A stretch of DNA of 64,000 bases from Clostridiales bacterium (GTDB lineage Bacteria > Bacillota > Clostridia > Christensenellales > Aristaeellaceae): positions 7,261 through 71,260 of the forward strand of contig SFGO01000010.1 of NCBI GenBank assembly GCA_004556545.1, read 5' to 3'. This document shows positions 55,921-64,000 of the stretch, piece by piece; the first letter of the stretch is position 1, and each line of letters begins with the position of its first letter. A program made the translations under genes and the position numbers. A model generated the notes under the pieces. That model saw nothing but the letters and a program-made list of their open reading frames with translations. It did no database searches and had not been told where the DNA came from.

Positions 55921-56686
55921 GCTTCAGAACATCGCCAAATATTATCAGGGCGGCACGGTCAACGAAACCTGTCTGTTCAAGGATTTTTCGCTGACCATTC
56001 CCGACCGGCAGTTCGTCTGCGTCATCGGCTCCAACGGCTCCGGCAAAACCTCCATGCTCAATATCATCTGCGGCTCCATCCCCATCGACGGGGGAAAGGT
56101 GCTGGTCAGCGGTCGGGACGTGACCGCCCTGCCCGAGCACAAGCGTCACCGCATCATCGGCCGGGTGTATCAGAATCCGGCGTTGGGCACCTGCCCGTCC
56201 ATGACCATTCTGGAAAACATGTCCATGGCGGATAACAAGGGCAAGCCCTTCGACCTGCACCGCTGCGTCAATCGGAAAAAGACCGACGAATACCGGGAGA
56301 TGCTGGCGCAGCTGGGCCTTGGACTGGAGGATAAAATGGGCGTGCAGGTGGGCAACCTTTCCGGCGGCCAGCGGCAGGCCATGGCGTTGCTGATGAGCAC
56401 CATGACTCCCATTGAATTTCTGATTCTGGACGAGCATACCGCCGCGCTGGATCCCAAAACGGCGGACATCATCATGCGCCTGACCGACCGAATCGTGAAG
56501 GAAAAGAAGCTGACCACGCTGATGGTGACGCATAACCTGCGCTATGCGCTGGAATACGGCGACCGCCTGCTGATGCTCCACGAGGGCAAGGCGGTGCTGG
56601 ACCGGGCCGGACAGGAAAAGCAGGATACCCAGCTGGACGAGGTGCTCAAGCTGTTCAACGAGATCTCCGTGGAATGCGGGAACTGA
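55913..56686 (+). CDS. trpZ: TrpZ-like ABC transporter ATP-binding protein
   Basis: The 257-residue ATPase starts MLELQNIAKYYQGGTVNETC. Walker A is VIGSNGSGKTSMLNII (about 39-46), the signature NLSGGQRQAMALLM, and Walker B EFLILDEHTAALDPKT, followed by the H-loop TLMVTHNLRYALEYG. It powers the TrpXYZ-type importer. Last gene of the T-box operon; a terminator follows. Confidence 0.92.
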   Translation: MLELQNIAKYYQGGTVNETCLFKDFSLTIPDRQFVCVIGSNGSGKTSMLNIICGSIPIDGGKVLVSGRDVTALPEHKRHRIIGRVYQNPALGTCPSMTILENMSMADNKGKPFDLHRCVNRKKTDEYREMLAQLGLGLEDKMGVQVGNLSGGQRQAMALLMSTMTPIEFLILDEHTAALDPKTADIIMRLTDRIVKEKKLTTLMVTHNLRYALEYGDRLLMLHEGKAVLDRAGQEKQDTQLDEVLKLFNEISVECGN

Positions 56687-56706
56687 AAAACGAAAAACGG
56701 AAAACG

Positions 56707-56763
56707 AAAAAGCCCGCTGCGCTTTCGGAAAAGAATGCCGAAAAGGTGCGGCGGACTTTTTTT
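56707..56763 (+). terminator. Terminator of the TrpXYZ-type operon
   Basis: AAAAGCCCGCTGC-type left arm pairs with GTGCGGCGGACTTTT on the right, with an inner TTTCGG / CCGAAA stem, followed by T residues. Confidence 0.75.
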
Positions 56764-56841
56764 ACGTTCTTTTTACGGTGAATTTGGAATCAAACAGACC
56801 GAAAAAGCCTTTTCCTCTCGCTCTGTTTGCTTATTGAAAAA

Positions 56842-56853
56842 GAAAGCGCTTTC
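56842..56853 (+). promoter_or_regulatory. LacI/CcpA-type operator GAAAGCGCTTTC
   Basis: A perfect 12-bp palindrome with central CG, matching the LacI-family/cre core, 11 bp upstream of the -35 of the maltodextrin-type operon. Location upstream of -35 suggests activation or DNA looping rather than simple blocking. The LacI at 62282 is the likely ligand. Confidence 0.7.
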
Positions 56854-56864
56854 GTGATTTTTCG

Positions 56865-56893
56865 TTGACACATTCCCGTCAAAGCCTTATGAT
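56865..56893 (+). promoter_or_regulatory. Promoter of the maltodextrin-type operon
   Basis: TTGACA (56865-56870) and TATGAT (56888-56893) are 17 bp apart, about 48 bp ahead of the binding-protein start. Confidence 0.85.
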
Positions 56894-56941
56894 AAAAGCA
56901 ACGGTGAGACCGAAATCAATTGAAAATGGAGGAAAGAACCG

Positions 56942-58120
56942 ATGAAAAAAACGCTTTGTATGTTGATGGCCCTTCTCATGATCTGCCTGAGCGCCGCCGC
57001 CTGCGCGGAGACGATCGAACTGAAGGTCTGGTCCGCCCAGCCCGATCAGGCGGTGCTGGAAGAGCTCTGCAACGCCTTTGCCGCCGAGCATCCCGAAAAC
57101 GAGTGGAAGTTCACCTACGGCGTGGTAGGCGAAGCCGACGCTCAGGCCCGCTATCTGGAAGACCCCGCCGCAGCCGCGGACGTGTTTTCCTATCCGGACG
57201 ATCAGATCATTACGCTGGTGAAGGCCGACGCGCTGTATGAAGTGACCCGCAACCGGGATCAGATCATCGCCGAGAATTCCGCCGGCGCCATTAACGCCGC
57301 CACCTACGACGGCGTGCTGTACGGCTATCCCATGACCGCCGATAACGGCTATTTCCTCTATTATGATAAGTCCGTCCTGACCGAAGAGGACGTGCAGACG
57401 CTGGACGGCATTCTGGCCGCCGCCGAAAAGGCCGGCAAGAAGTTCAACATGGACGTGGCCAACGGCTGGTATCTGGCTTCCTTCTTCCTGGGCAACGGCT
57501 GCCAGCTGACGCTGGACGCGGACGGAAAGCAGATCTGCGATTTCAACAACGAAAAGGGTCTGGCCGCCGCTGAAGCCATCCGCGCTCTGTGCGACCATCC
57601 CGCTTTCCTGGCTGGCGGACAGGATCTTTTGCAGGGCTCCATCGGCGACACCATCTGCGCCGGTATCTGCGGCACGTGGATTTCCTCTGCCGTGAAGGAA
57701 CGGCTGGGCGACAACTACGCCGCCTTCAAGCTGCCTACTTTCACCTGCGGCGGCGAACAGGTGCAGATGGGTTCCTTCCTGGGCTGCAAGATCCTGGGCG
57801 TGAACACCCAGACCGCTCACCCCGTGGAAGCGATGGAACTGGCGGAATACCTGACCAACGAGCAGTCTCAGCTGCGCCGCTTTGAAGCGCTGGGCTACGG
57901 CCCCTCCAATGTGAACGTGGCCGCTTCCGAAGCCGTGGCCTCCGAGCCCGCTCTGGCTGCGCTGGCCGCGCAGAGCGCCTATGCCATCAGCCAGCACGTG
58001 CTGGGCGGCTACTGGACGCCCGCCGGAGCCTTCGGTGCGGAACTGGTCGCCCACAACGGCAGCGACCTGCAGGCCATGCTGGATCAGCTGGTAGAGCAGA
58101 CCGTCGCCGCTCAGAACTAA
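56942..58120 (+). CDS. MalE-like maltodextrin/oligosaccharide-binding protein
   Basis: The 392-residue protein starts MKKTLCMLMALLMICLSAAA, with a signal peptide before ETIELKVW. Blocks of the maltose-binding family follow: LCNAFAAEHPENEWKFTYG, AAADVFSYPDDQIITLVKAD, GYPMTADNGYFLYYDKSVL, GTWISSAVKERLGDNYAAFK, and FLGCKILGVNTQTAHPVEAM. AACAE near cleavage is not a convincing lipobox. The gene heads an operon with MalF, MalG, GH13 and LacI, which identifies alpha-glucans as likely cargo. GGAGG precedes the ATG. Confidence 0.87.
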   Translation: MKKTLCMLMALLMICLSAAACAETIELKVWSAQPDQAVLEELCNAFAAEHPENEWKFTYGVVGEADAQARYLEDPAAAADVFSYPDDQIITLVKADALYEVTRNRDQIIAENSAGAINAATYDGVLYGYPMTADNGYFLYYDKSVLTEEDVQTLDGILAAAEKAGKKFNMDVANGWYLASFFLGNGCQLTLDADGKQICDFNNEKGLAAAEAIRALCDHPAFLAGGQDLLQGSIGDTICAGICGTWISSAVKERLGDNYAAFKLPTFTCGGEQVQMGSFLGCKILGVNTQTAHPVEAMELAEYLTNEQSQLRRFEALGYGPSNVNVAASEAVASEPALAALAAQSAYAISQHVLGGYWTPAGAFGAELVAHNGSDLQAMLDQLVEQTVAAQN

Positions 58121-58150
58121 GGCACCGTCTTCTCTGTGCAGTGCCGCCCG

Positions 58151-58231
58151 CAGGCATGGCCGTATCGACGCGGCCATGCCTGAAGGGCAAAGTGACCCTC
58201 TGCGGCCGGAGCGGGTTTTCCCTCCGGCCGC
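58151..58231 (+). promoter_or_regulatory. Two perfect hairpins between MalE- and MalF-like genes
   Basis: CAGGCATGGCC / GGCCATGCCTG (58151-58161 / 58172-58182) and GCGGCCGGAG / CTCCGGCCGC (58202-58211 / 58222-58231) are both perfect and have no T-tract. They resemble intercistronic stem-loops that stabilise the malE message so that binding protein exceeds permease. Confidence 0.7.
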
Positions 58232-58262
58232 GCCAGATTTCCTGCGGAAAGGAAGCTTCCCC

Positions 58263-59618
58263 ATGAAAAAACGGTTTGGCGGCTTTTGGAAAACCTTCTG
58301 GAAAAAAGGCGATTTCTTCACCCGCCTGTCGCTGGTGGTGATGGGCAGCGGCTGCTTTCGCTTCGGCCAGATCGGCAAGGGACTGCTGTATTTGGGGGCG
58401 GAGGCGCTGTACTTCTGGTTTTTCTTCGGTTTCGGCTGGAAGTATCTGTCCCATTTCAACACACTTGGCGAAAACACGCAGCTGCGGGTCTGGGACGAGG
58501 TCAACCAGATCTACCAGCGGGTGCCCGGCGACAATTCCATGCTCATCCTGCTCTACAGCGTGCTGACGCTGGCCGTCACCGCTGTTTTCCTGTATGTATG
58601 GTTCCTGAATCTGAAAAGCGCGGCAAAGCTCTGCCGTCTGCGGGAGGAAGGCAAACCCATCCCGACCTTCCGGGACGAGCTGAAAACGCTGCTGGACGAG
58701 CGCTTCCATGTGACGCTGCTGGCCGCGCCGCTGACCACGCTGCTTCTTTTCACCGTTCTGCCGATCGTCTTCATGGTGCTGATCGCCTTTACCAACTTTG
58801 ACGCCAGTCACCAGCCGCCGGGAAAGCTGTTCACGTGGACGGGGCTGACCAACGTGACGGATATTTTTCTGGGCAACGCCATCAAGACTCATACCTTCTT
58901 TCATATTCTGGCCTGGACCATGGTCTGGGCGGTGCTGGCCACCTTCACCAACTACATTTTGGGAATGCTGCTGGCGGTGGTCATCAATCACAAGGCCGTG
59001 CGGCTGAAAAAAATGTGGCGCACGCTGTTTATCATTTCCATTGCGATTCCTCAGTTTGTCAGCCTTTTGCTGATCTCCCGGGCGCTGGAGCCGCAGGGAG
59101 CCATCAACGTGGCACTGATGGAGCTGGGCTGGATCCAGTCGCCTCTGCCGTTTTTGCAGGATCCCACGCTGGCGCGGATCTGCGTGGTGGTCATCAATAT
59201 GTGGATCGGCATTCCCTATACCATGATGACCTTCAGCGGCGTTCTGATGAACATTCCCTCCGACCTGTACGAAAGCGCCGAGATTGACGGTGCAGGCCCG
59301 GTGCGCAAATTCGTCAGCATTACGCTGCCTTATATGATCTTCGTTACCGCGCCTGCTACCATTACCACCTTTGTGGGCAACATCAACAATTTCAACGTGA
59401 TTTATCTGCTGACGGCGGGCGGGCCCTTTGCGCTGGATTATTACCAGGCGGGCAAGACCGACCTGCTGGTCACATGGCTGTATAAGCTCACGGTGGATCA
59501 GCATGACTACGCGCTGGCCTCCACCATCGGCATCTTTATCTTCATGATCGTCTCCACCCTGTCACTGACGGTGTACAACCACACCGGAGCCGTGAAAAAG
59601 GAGGATACCTTCCAATGA
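58263..59618 (+). CDS. MalF-like sugar ABC transporter permease
   Basis: The 451-residue permease starts MKKRFGGFWKTFWKKGDFFT. It is longer than LplB-type permeases because of an N-terminal membrane region (about 20-130: GSGCFRFGQIGKGLLYLGAE, LILLYSVLTLAVTAVFLYV), as in MalF. The core has LTTLLLFTVLPIVFMVLIAF, IGIPYTMMTFSGVLMNIPSD and the EAA loop YESAEIDGAGPVRKFVSITL. GKTDLLVTWLYKLTV follows near the end. Overlaps the MalG gene by ATGA. Confidence 0.9.
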   Translation: MKKRFGGFWKTFWKKGDFFTRLSLVVMGSGCFRFGQIGKGLLYLGAEALYFWFFFGFGWKYLSHFNTLGENTQLRVWDEVNQIYQRVPGDNSMLILLYSVLTLAVTAVFLYVWFLNLKSAAKLCRLREEGKPIPTFRDELKTLLDERFHVTLLAAPLTTLLLFTVLPIVFMVLIAFTNFDASHQPPGKLFTWTGLTNVTDIFLGNAIKTHTFFHILAWTMVWAVLATFTNYILGMLLAVVINHKAVRLKKMWRTLFIISIAIPQFVSLLLISRALEPQGAINVALMELGWIQSPLPFLQDPTLARICVVVINMWIGIPYTMMTFSGVLMNIPSDLYESAEIDGAGPVRKFVSITLPYMIFVTAPATITTFVGNINNFNVIYLLTAGGPFALDYYQAGKTDLLVTWLYKLTVDQHDYALASTIGIFIFMIVSTLSLTVYNHTGAVKKEDTFQ

Positions 59619-60514
59619 AAACCAACGTGGAAACCAATGCTCTTCTGTCCCATCCTCCCATGCGGCGCAGAAAAAATCTGCGCAAGCTGGGCGTTTCCGT
59701 TTCCCTGCACACCCTGCTCACCGTGCTTGCCATCCTATGGATGATCCCGGTGTTCTGGCTGCTTCTGTCCTCCTTCCGGGGCGAAAAGGGCGCGTTTACA
59801 CCCTACCTGTGGCCGCAGATCCTGACCCTGCGGAATTACGTGCGCCTGTTTACGGATACGTCGCTGTTCAATTTTCCCCGCTGGTTTCTGAACACCCTGT
59901 TCGTGGCCTGCGTGTGCTGCGTCATTACTACCGTGCTGACGCTGATGGTGGCCTACGTATACTCCCGGCTGCGGTTCCGGGCCCGGAAGCCTCTGATGAA
60001 TATTTCGCTGGTATTGGGCATGTTCCCGGGCTTCATGAGCATGATCGCCATCTATCATTTCATGAAGGCCGTGGGGCTGGATCAGACCCTGCTGGCGCTG
60101 ATCCTGGTTTACTCCGGCAGTGCGGGGCTGAACTACTATATCGCCAAGGGCTTCTTCGACACGCTGCCCCGCTCGCTGGATGAGGCCGCCACGCTGGACG
60201 GGGCCACCCGGCACACGATCTTCTGGAAGATCATTCTGCCCAATGCCAAGCCCATCGTGGCCAATACGGCGATCAACGCCTTCATCGCGCCGTGGGTGGA
60301 TTTCATTTTCGTCTCGGTCATCATGAAGGACAACTACAACAACTATACCGTGGCCAAGGGCCTGTATACCATGGTGGATAAGGCGAATATCTACGAATAT
60401 TACACGGTTTTCTGCGCCGGGGCCGTGGTGGTGGCCGTTCCGATTGTGCTTCTGTTTATCCGGCTGCAAAAATACTATGTGGCGGGCGTTGCCGCCGGCG
60501 CCTCGAAAGGATGA
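59615..60514 (+). CDS. MalG-like sugar ABC transporter permease
   Basis: The 299-residue permease starts MKTNVETNALLSHPPMRRRK, has about six helices, the EAA loop DEAATLDGATRHTIFWKIIL and the MalG-type end YKK-less but with LQKYYVAGVAAGASKG. GMFPGFMSMIAIYHFMKAVG and FIAPWVDFIFVSVIMK are common in MalG homologues. Start in an ATGA overlap with MalF; the stop overlaps ATG 60511 next to the GH13 start. No ATPase gene in the operon. Confidence 0.9.
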   Translation: MKTNVETNALLSHPPMRRRKNLRKLGVSVSLHTLLTVLAILWMIPVFWLLLSSFRGEKGAFTPYLWPQILTLRNYVRLFTDTSLFNFPRWFLNTLFVACVCCVITTVLTLMVAYVYSRLRFRARKPLMNISLVLGMFPGFMSMIAIYHFMKAVGLDQTLLALILVYSGSAGLNYYIAKGFFDTLPRSLDEAATLDGATRHTIFWKIILPNAKPIVANTAINAFIAPWVDFIFVSVIMKDNYNNYTVAKGLYTMVDKANIYEYYTVFCAGAVVVAVPIVLLFIRLQKYYVAGVAAGASKG

Positions 60515-60515
60515 A

Positions 60516-62243
60516 ATGCCCATGAATCTTGCCGCTGTTTTTCATCGTCCCATGAGCGAATATGCCTTTGCCGTGGACGAGAACACCTATGTTTTTCGCC
60601 TGCGGGCCCAGCGGGGCGACGTGAAACGCTGCACGCTGCACTATGCCGACCGGGCCGCCATGACTCCCGAGCTTGTATTTCAGAGCGCGGGAATGCCCCT
60701 GTGGCGCAGCGATTCGCTCTTCGACTGGTTCGAGATCACGCTGACCTGCCCGTTTTGCCGCATTGCCTATCATTTTGAGCTGGACGACGGCCGGGAGACC
60801 TTCCGTTACGCGGGAGAATGCTTTGAAAAGGATCCGGCGATGATTCAGCGCTCGGAGCATTTTCAGCTGCCCTACAATCATCGGGCCGATCGGCTGTCCG
60901 CGCCGGGCTGGGTGGAGGACGCCGTCGTTTACAACATTTTTCCCGACAGCTTTGCCGATGGAAAGCGCTCTCTTTCCTGCCGGGAGAGCGAGGCGGATTT
61001 TCAGGGCGAAAAGTGCCTTTCCCGGCTGGGCGGCACGCTGAACGGGATTCGGGAAAATCTGGATTACCTGCAGGACATGGGCTTCAACTGCCTGTATCTG
61101 AACCCCATCTTCGCCGCTTCTTCCTACCACAAGTACGATACGCTGGACTATTTCCGCATCGACCCCACCCGGGGCACGGAGGACGACTTCCGGGCGCTGG
61201 TGCAGGAGGCCCATAAGTTGGGCCTGCGTGTTCTGATCGACGGCGTGTTCAATCATATCGGCTGGAAGCATCCCTTCTTTCAGAACGTGCTGAAGCAGGG
61301 CAAGGCTTCGCCGTATGAGAGCTGGTTTTACGAGCTGCCGGAGCATCCCCGCTATCCCGAAGCGGGAGAAGAACCGGAATACGCCTGTTTTTCCTATGTG
61401 CCCCAGATGCCCAAAACCGATACGTCCTGCCCGGAGATGCGGGAATATTTCTGCCGGGTGGGGGCGTACTGGGTACGGGAGTTTGACGTGGACGGCTGGC
61501 GGCTGGACGTGGCCAATGAAATGGACGACGGTTTCCTTCGGGCCTTCCGGGAGGCCGTCAAACGGGAAAAGCCGGACGCGCTGGTCATCGGCGAGGTGTG
61601 GGAAAATGCGGCGCATTTTGTGAATCACGGACTGATGGACGGGGCCATGAACTACGATTTCCGACGCTTCTGCCGCCAGTTCTTTGCCGAAGGCTCGATC
61701 GATGCGGAAGAATTCGACCTGCGGCTCAGCAGCTTGCTGACCCGTTATCCCCGGCAAATGCTTGCCGCCCAGCTGAACCTGCTGGACAGCCACGACGTCA
61801 GCCGGTTTCTCACCCTCTGCGGCGGCGACCGGGCCAGAATGGAGCAGGCGGTTCTGTTCCAGATGGCCTTTCCGGGAATGCCCTGCGTATTTTACGGCGA
61901 TGAGAAAGGGCTGGAGGGCACGTTGGAAAACGAGTACCGCCGTCCCATGGCTTTTGACCGTTCCGATGCGCTGGAAGACGTTTATCGCCGGATGATCGCC
62001 CTGCGGAAGGAACATCCCGCCCTGCGGCACGGGGACTTCCAGACGCTGCTGGCCCGGGAACGGCTCTTCGTCTGCCGCCGCAGCGCGCCGGAGGAAAGCC
62101 TGCTCCTCTGCTGGAACGCCGGAGAAAATGCGTCGCCGGTTCCGAGCCTTTCGGAAGAAGCCGTTCCCCTCTTGCAAAAGGGCTGGAACGGTGGTTTACT
62201 GGAAGGGCGCGGATACGCGGTCTTTCAGACGGAAAGACGGTAA
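60516..62243 (+). CDS. GH13 alpha-glucosidase / neopullulanase
   Basis: The 575-residue cytoplasmic enzyme hydrolyses imported alpha-glucan oligosaccharides. It has an N-terminal beta domain (about 1-115; RAQRGDVKRCTLHYADRAAM), typical of neopullulanase/cyclomaltodextrinase, and the GH13 blocks: VYNIFPDSFADG, GVFNHIGWKHPFF, nucleophile Asp in GWRLDVANEMDD (about 330), Glu in VIGEVWENAAHF (about 359) and LLDSHDVSRF (Asp about 426). No signal peptide. ATG 60516 with AAAGGA is preferred to ATG 60522. Confidence 0.9.
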   Translation: MPMNLAAVFHRPMSEYAFAVDENTYVFRLRAQRGDVKRCTLHYADRAAMTPELVFQSAGMPLWRSDSLFDWFEITLTCPFCRIAYHFELDDGRETFRYAGECFEKDPAMIQRSEHFQLPYNHRADRLSAPGWVEDAVVYNIFPDSFADGKRSLSCRESEADFQGEKCLSRLGGTLNGIRENLDYLQDMGFNCLYLNPIFAASSYHKYDTLDYFRIDPTRGTEDDFRALVQEAHKLGLRVLIDGVFNHIGWKHPFFQNVLKQGKASPYESWFYELPEHPRYPEAGEEPEYACFSYVPQMPKTDTSCPEMREYFCRVGAYWVREFDVDGWRLDVANEMDDGFLRAFREAVKREKPDALVIGEVWENAAHFVNHGLMDGAMNYDFRRFCRQFFAEGSIDAEEFDLRLSSLLTRYPRQMLAAQLNLLDSHDVSRFLTLCGGDRARMEQAVLFQMAFPGMPCVFYGDEKGLEGTLENEYRRPMAFDRSDALEDVYRRMIALRKEHPALRHGDFQTLLARERLFVCRRSAPEESLLLCWNAGENASPVPSLSEEAVPLLQKGWNGGLLEGRGYAVFQTERR

Positions 62244-62281
62244 CGTCCCGACTTTTTTCCCGCAGATCAGAAAGGAGCCCC

Positions 62282-63280
62282 ATGGCCATCACCATTTACG
62301 ATCTGGCGAAGGAGGCCCATGTTTCCATCGCTACGGTCTCCAAGGCGCTGAACAACAGCTACACCATCTCCGATAAGACCCGGGAGCGGATTCAGGCGCT
62401 GGCCCGCCAGATGAACTATCAGCCCAACGCCCGCGCCCGCAGCTTTGCCCGGCAAAAAAACGGCACTGTGCTTTTCGCGGCCGATCTGGCCCGGGGAGTG
62501 GCGTTTGAAAACCCGCACCTGTTTGAGATCATCAACGGGGTAGAACGCCGTCTGGACGAAAAGGGCTACTCGCTGCTGATCAAGCATGTGCCGCCGGAGG
62601 ACGCGCCGGAGCGCATCTGTTCCCTGATGCAGAGCGAGCAGGCCGACGGGGTCATGCTCCATGCCGGTATCCTGACCAGAACACTGGCCAGCGTGCTGGT
62701 TCGGGAGGAAATGCCCCATCTGGTGGTGGGCAAACCCTCCTTTCCCTGCAGCGTCTGCTGGATGGACGTAAGCCACGAGGCCGCGGGGCAGCTGGCGGCC
62801 AACTATTTGCTGGACAAGGGCTACCGCCGTATTACCTTCCTGCTGGATACCGAGGGCGAGGGCAAGATCGCCCAGCGCCGTCTGGACGGCCTGACCGCCG
62901 CACTGGAGGAGGAAGAGCTGACCATCGAGACGATTCCCGGCGTGAACGGCTATGAGGACAGCTACCGTCAGACCGGCGAGCTGCTGGAACGGCCAGAGCG
63001 GCCCGAGGCTCTTCTGTGCGCCAACAACTATCTGGCCATCGGCTGCCTGCAGATGCTCCGCCAGAAGGGCGTGCGCATCCCTGAGGACATGGCGCTGATG
63101 ACCTTCGATAATTACCCGTTTTCCATGCTGCTCAAGCCTCAGCTGACCGCGATCGAGGTGGATATGTTTGAGCTTGGCTGGGAGGCGGCCCACTTCATGC
63201 TGCAAAAGCTGCGCAAGCCCCATTTGCAGACCCAGTCCTTCTGTACCGTGCCCACGCTGCTGGAGAGGGAATCGACCTGA
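62282..63280 (+). CDS. LacI-family regulator of the maltodextrin-type operon
   Basis: The 332-residue protein starts MAITIYDLAKEAHVSIATVS with a LacI helix-turn-helix, ALNNSYTISDKTRERIQALA, and effector-domain blocks QKNGTVLFAADLARGVA, ADGVMLHAGILTRTL, KGYRRITFLLDTEGEGK and PEDMALMTFDNYPFSMLLKP. It is the last gene of the operon, so the operon should be autoregulated through the GAAAGCGCTTTC site. AGAAAGGAG precedes the ATG. Confidence 0.9.
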   Translation: MAITIYDLAKEAHVSIATVSKALNNSYTISDKTRERIQALARQMNYQPNARARSFARQKNGTVLFAADLARGVAFENPHLFEIINGVERRLDEKGYSLLIKHVPPEDAPERICSLMQSEQADGVMLHAGILTRTLASVLVREEMPHLVVGKPSFPCSVCWMDVSHEAAGQLAANYLLDKGYRRITFLLDTEGEGKIAQRRLDGLTAALEEEELTIETIPGVNGYEDSYRQTGELLERPERPEALLCANNYLAIGCLQMLRQKGVRIPEDMALMTFDNYPFSMLLKPQLTAIEVDMFELGWEAAHFMLQKLRKPHLQTQSFCTVPTLLEREST

Positions 63281-63338
63281 AAAGCCCAAAATAAAAAGCC
63301 CCCAATATGAACAATCCGAAAATCCTTGGCCCGCTGCA

Positions 63339-63368
63339 TTGACCTTTGGCGGGCTTTCTTCCTATAAT
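63339..63368 (+). promoter_or_regulatory. Promoter of the MarR-family gene
   Basis: TTGACC (63339-63344) and TATAAT (63363-63368) are 18 bp apart, about 38 bp upstream of ATG 63407. Confidence 0.65.
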
Positions 63369-63406
63369 AAAATCTGTTATCAGACTTGCTAAAGGAGCGC
63401 TGCGCG

Positions 63407-63859
63407 ATGGAAGTTTGGAATCCGATTTTGTGGGAGTTTTCCCGCGTGATGCGGGAATGCCATCGAAAGGTCGGCGCCATGCTTGGCAAGGATAGACCGC
63501 CGGTCAGCAACGGCCCCATCATGGGGGCGCTGCGCGCGCAGGACGGGCTGACGCAGCAGGAGCTTTCACAACGCCTGCAGCGGAACGAAACCTCCGTGGC
63601 GCTGGCGCTGGAGCGGCTGATACAGGAGGGCTACGTCACGCTGGCAGGTGAGGAAGGAAAGTCGACCCTTCACCTGACCACTGCCGGACAGGCCGAAGCG
63701 GCGCGGATGGGTCGGGCCATGGAAGAAACGGAGAAGCTGGCTTTGCAGGATTTTACGGTGGAGGACATCGCCCAGCTGCATAGCCTGCTGGAACGGATGC
63801 ACCGCAATCTGGAAGGCAAAGGCCCTTCCGGGGAGCAGAAGCCCCGGCTGGAATACTGA
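63407..63859 (+). CDS. MarR-family transcriptional regulator
   Basis: The 150-residue protein starts MEVWNPILWEFSRVMRECHR and has a winged helix-turn-helix: GLTQQELSQRLQRNETSVAL and LERLIQEGYVTLAGEEGKST, with LHLTTAGQAEAARMGRAM and a C-terminal dimer helix. MarR proteins usually repress neighbouring or own genes in response to small molecules; the target may lie beyond the window. ATG 63407 with AAAGGAG is used; TTG 63386 is an alternative. Confidence 0.85.
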   Translation: MEVWNPILWEFSRVMRECHRKVGAMLGKDRPPVSNGPIMGALRAQDGLTQQELSQRLQRNETSVALALERLIQEGYVTLAGEEGKSTLHLTTAGQAEAARMGRAMEETEKLALQDFTVEDIAQLHSLLERMHRNLEGKGPSGEQKPRLEY

Positions 63860-63876
63860 AAAAGAAAATAAAGAAA

Positions 63877-63944
63877 AGGCGCGGCTTTTGCAGCCGCGCC
63901 TCAGCCTGTCAAATAAGCCCCATTGCAATGCAGCAGTGGGGCTT
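63877..63944 (+). terminator. Two hairpins after the MarR gene
   Basis: AGGCGCGGCT / AGCCGCGCCT (63877-63886 / 63892-63901) and AAGCCCCA / TGGGGCTT (63915-63922 / 63937-63944) are perfect stems with weak T-tracts. They probably end the MarR transcript. No gene was seen in the last 140 bases. Confidence 0.5.
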
Positions 63945-64000
63945 CAAGCATGAGAAAAGCAAGGAGCGGAAGAAAGGCTGCCACTTGTGGATGGCAAGTT

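Overview
The window looks like a GC-rich Bacillota chromosome, most likely a gut-type clostridium. The signs are strong AGGAGG-type ribosome binding sites, a tryptophan T-box leader, TTGACA/TATAAT promoters, LacI-regulated sugar clusters with intracellular glycoside hydrolases, and secreted multi-SH3 and SdrD-like proteins. The finer placement (for example Christensenellales-like) is a guess from gene style. No rRNA, tRNA or CRISPR array was seen.

Region 1 (1 to about 17.5 kb) is the late half of a siphovirus-type prophage, all on the plus strand: terminase, SPP1-like portal, scaffold, capsid, connectors, major tail protein, MuF-type minor head protein, tail chaperones with a -1 slippery site, tape measure, Dit, Gp37-like tail protein, baseplate/fibre genes, NlpC/P60 endolysin and holin. 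No integrase, repressor or replication genes are in view; the left end is cut by the window edge. Three cargo-like insertions stand out: an in-frame 75-bp repeat array in the terminase small-subunit ORF; an AT-richer toxin-like C-terminus on the MuF protein with a small immunity candidate behind it; and a compact type I toxin-antitoxin-like cassette between the tape-measure and Dit genes.

Region 2 (17.5 to 36.5 kb) is mixed chromosome: a secreted ComEC-like metallo-hydrolase, a cysteine-rich protein, a frameshifted nucleotidyltransferase pseudogene, a secreted SdrD B-repeat protein, a DUF362 ferredoxin-like protein and uridine kinase; a divergent CE2-like esterase / LacI / GH130 mannosylglucose phosphorylase set that fits acetylated mannan use; MscL with a zinc ribbon, membrane and SH3 proteins, an AIM24-family protein, and a recombinase remnant next to a dispersed palindromic repeat.

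Region 3 (36.5 to 49.8 kb) is a glycan cluster. On the minus strand are two sugar ABC permeases, a binding protein, GH130, GH38 alpha-mannosidase and GH20 hexosaminidase; divergent on the plus strand are LacI and GH3. The enzymes lack signal peptides, so oligosaccharides are probably imported and degraded inside the cell. The combination fits host N-glycan breakdown. No transporter ATPase is encoded.

Region 4 (49.9 to 64 kb) holds a TIGR02206-like membrane protein, a five-SH3 secreted protein, TlyA, an esterase, a Trp T-box controlling a three-gene TrpXYZ-type ABC transporter, a maltodextrin-type operon (binding protein, MalF, MalG, GH13, LacI, again without ATPase) under a strong promoter with an operator, and a MarR regulator.
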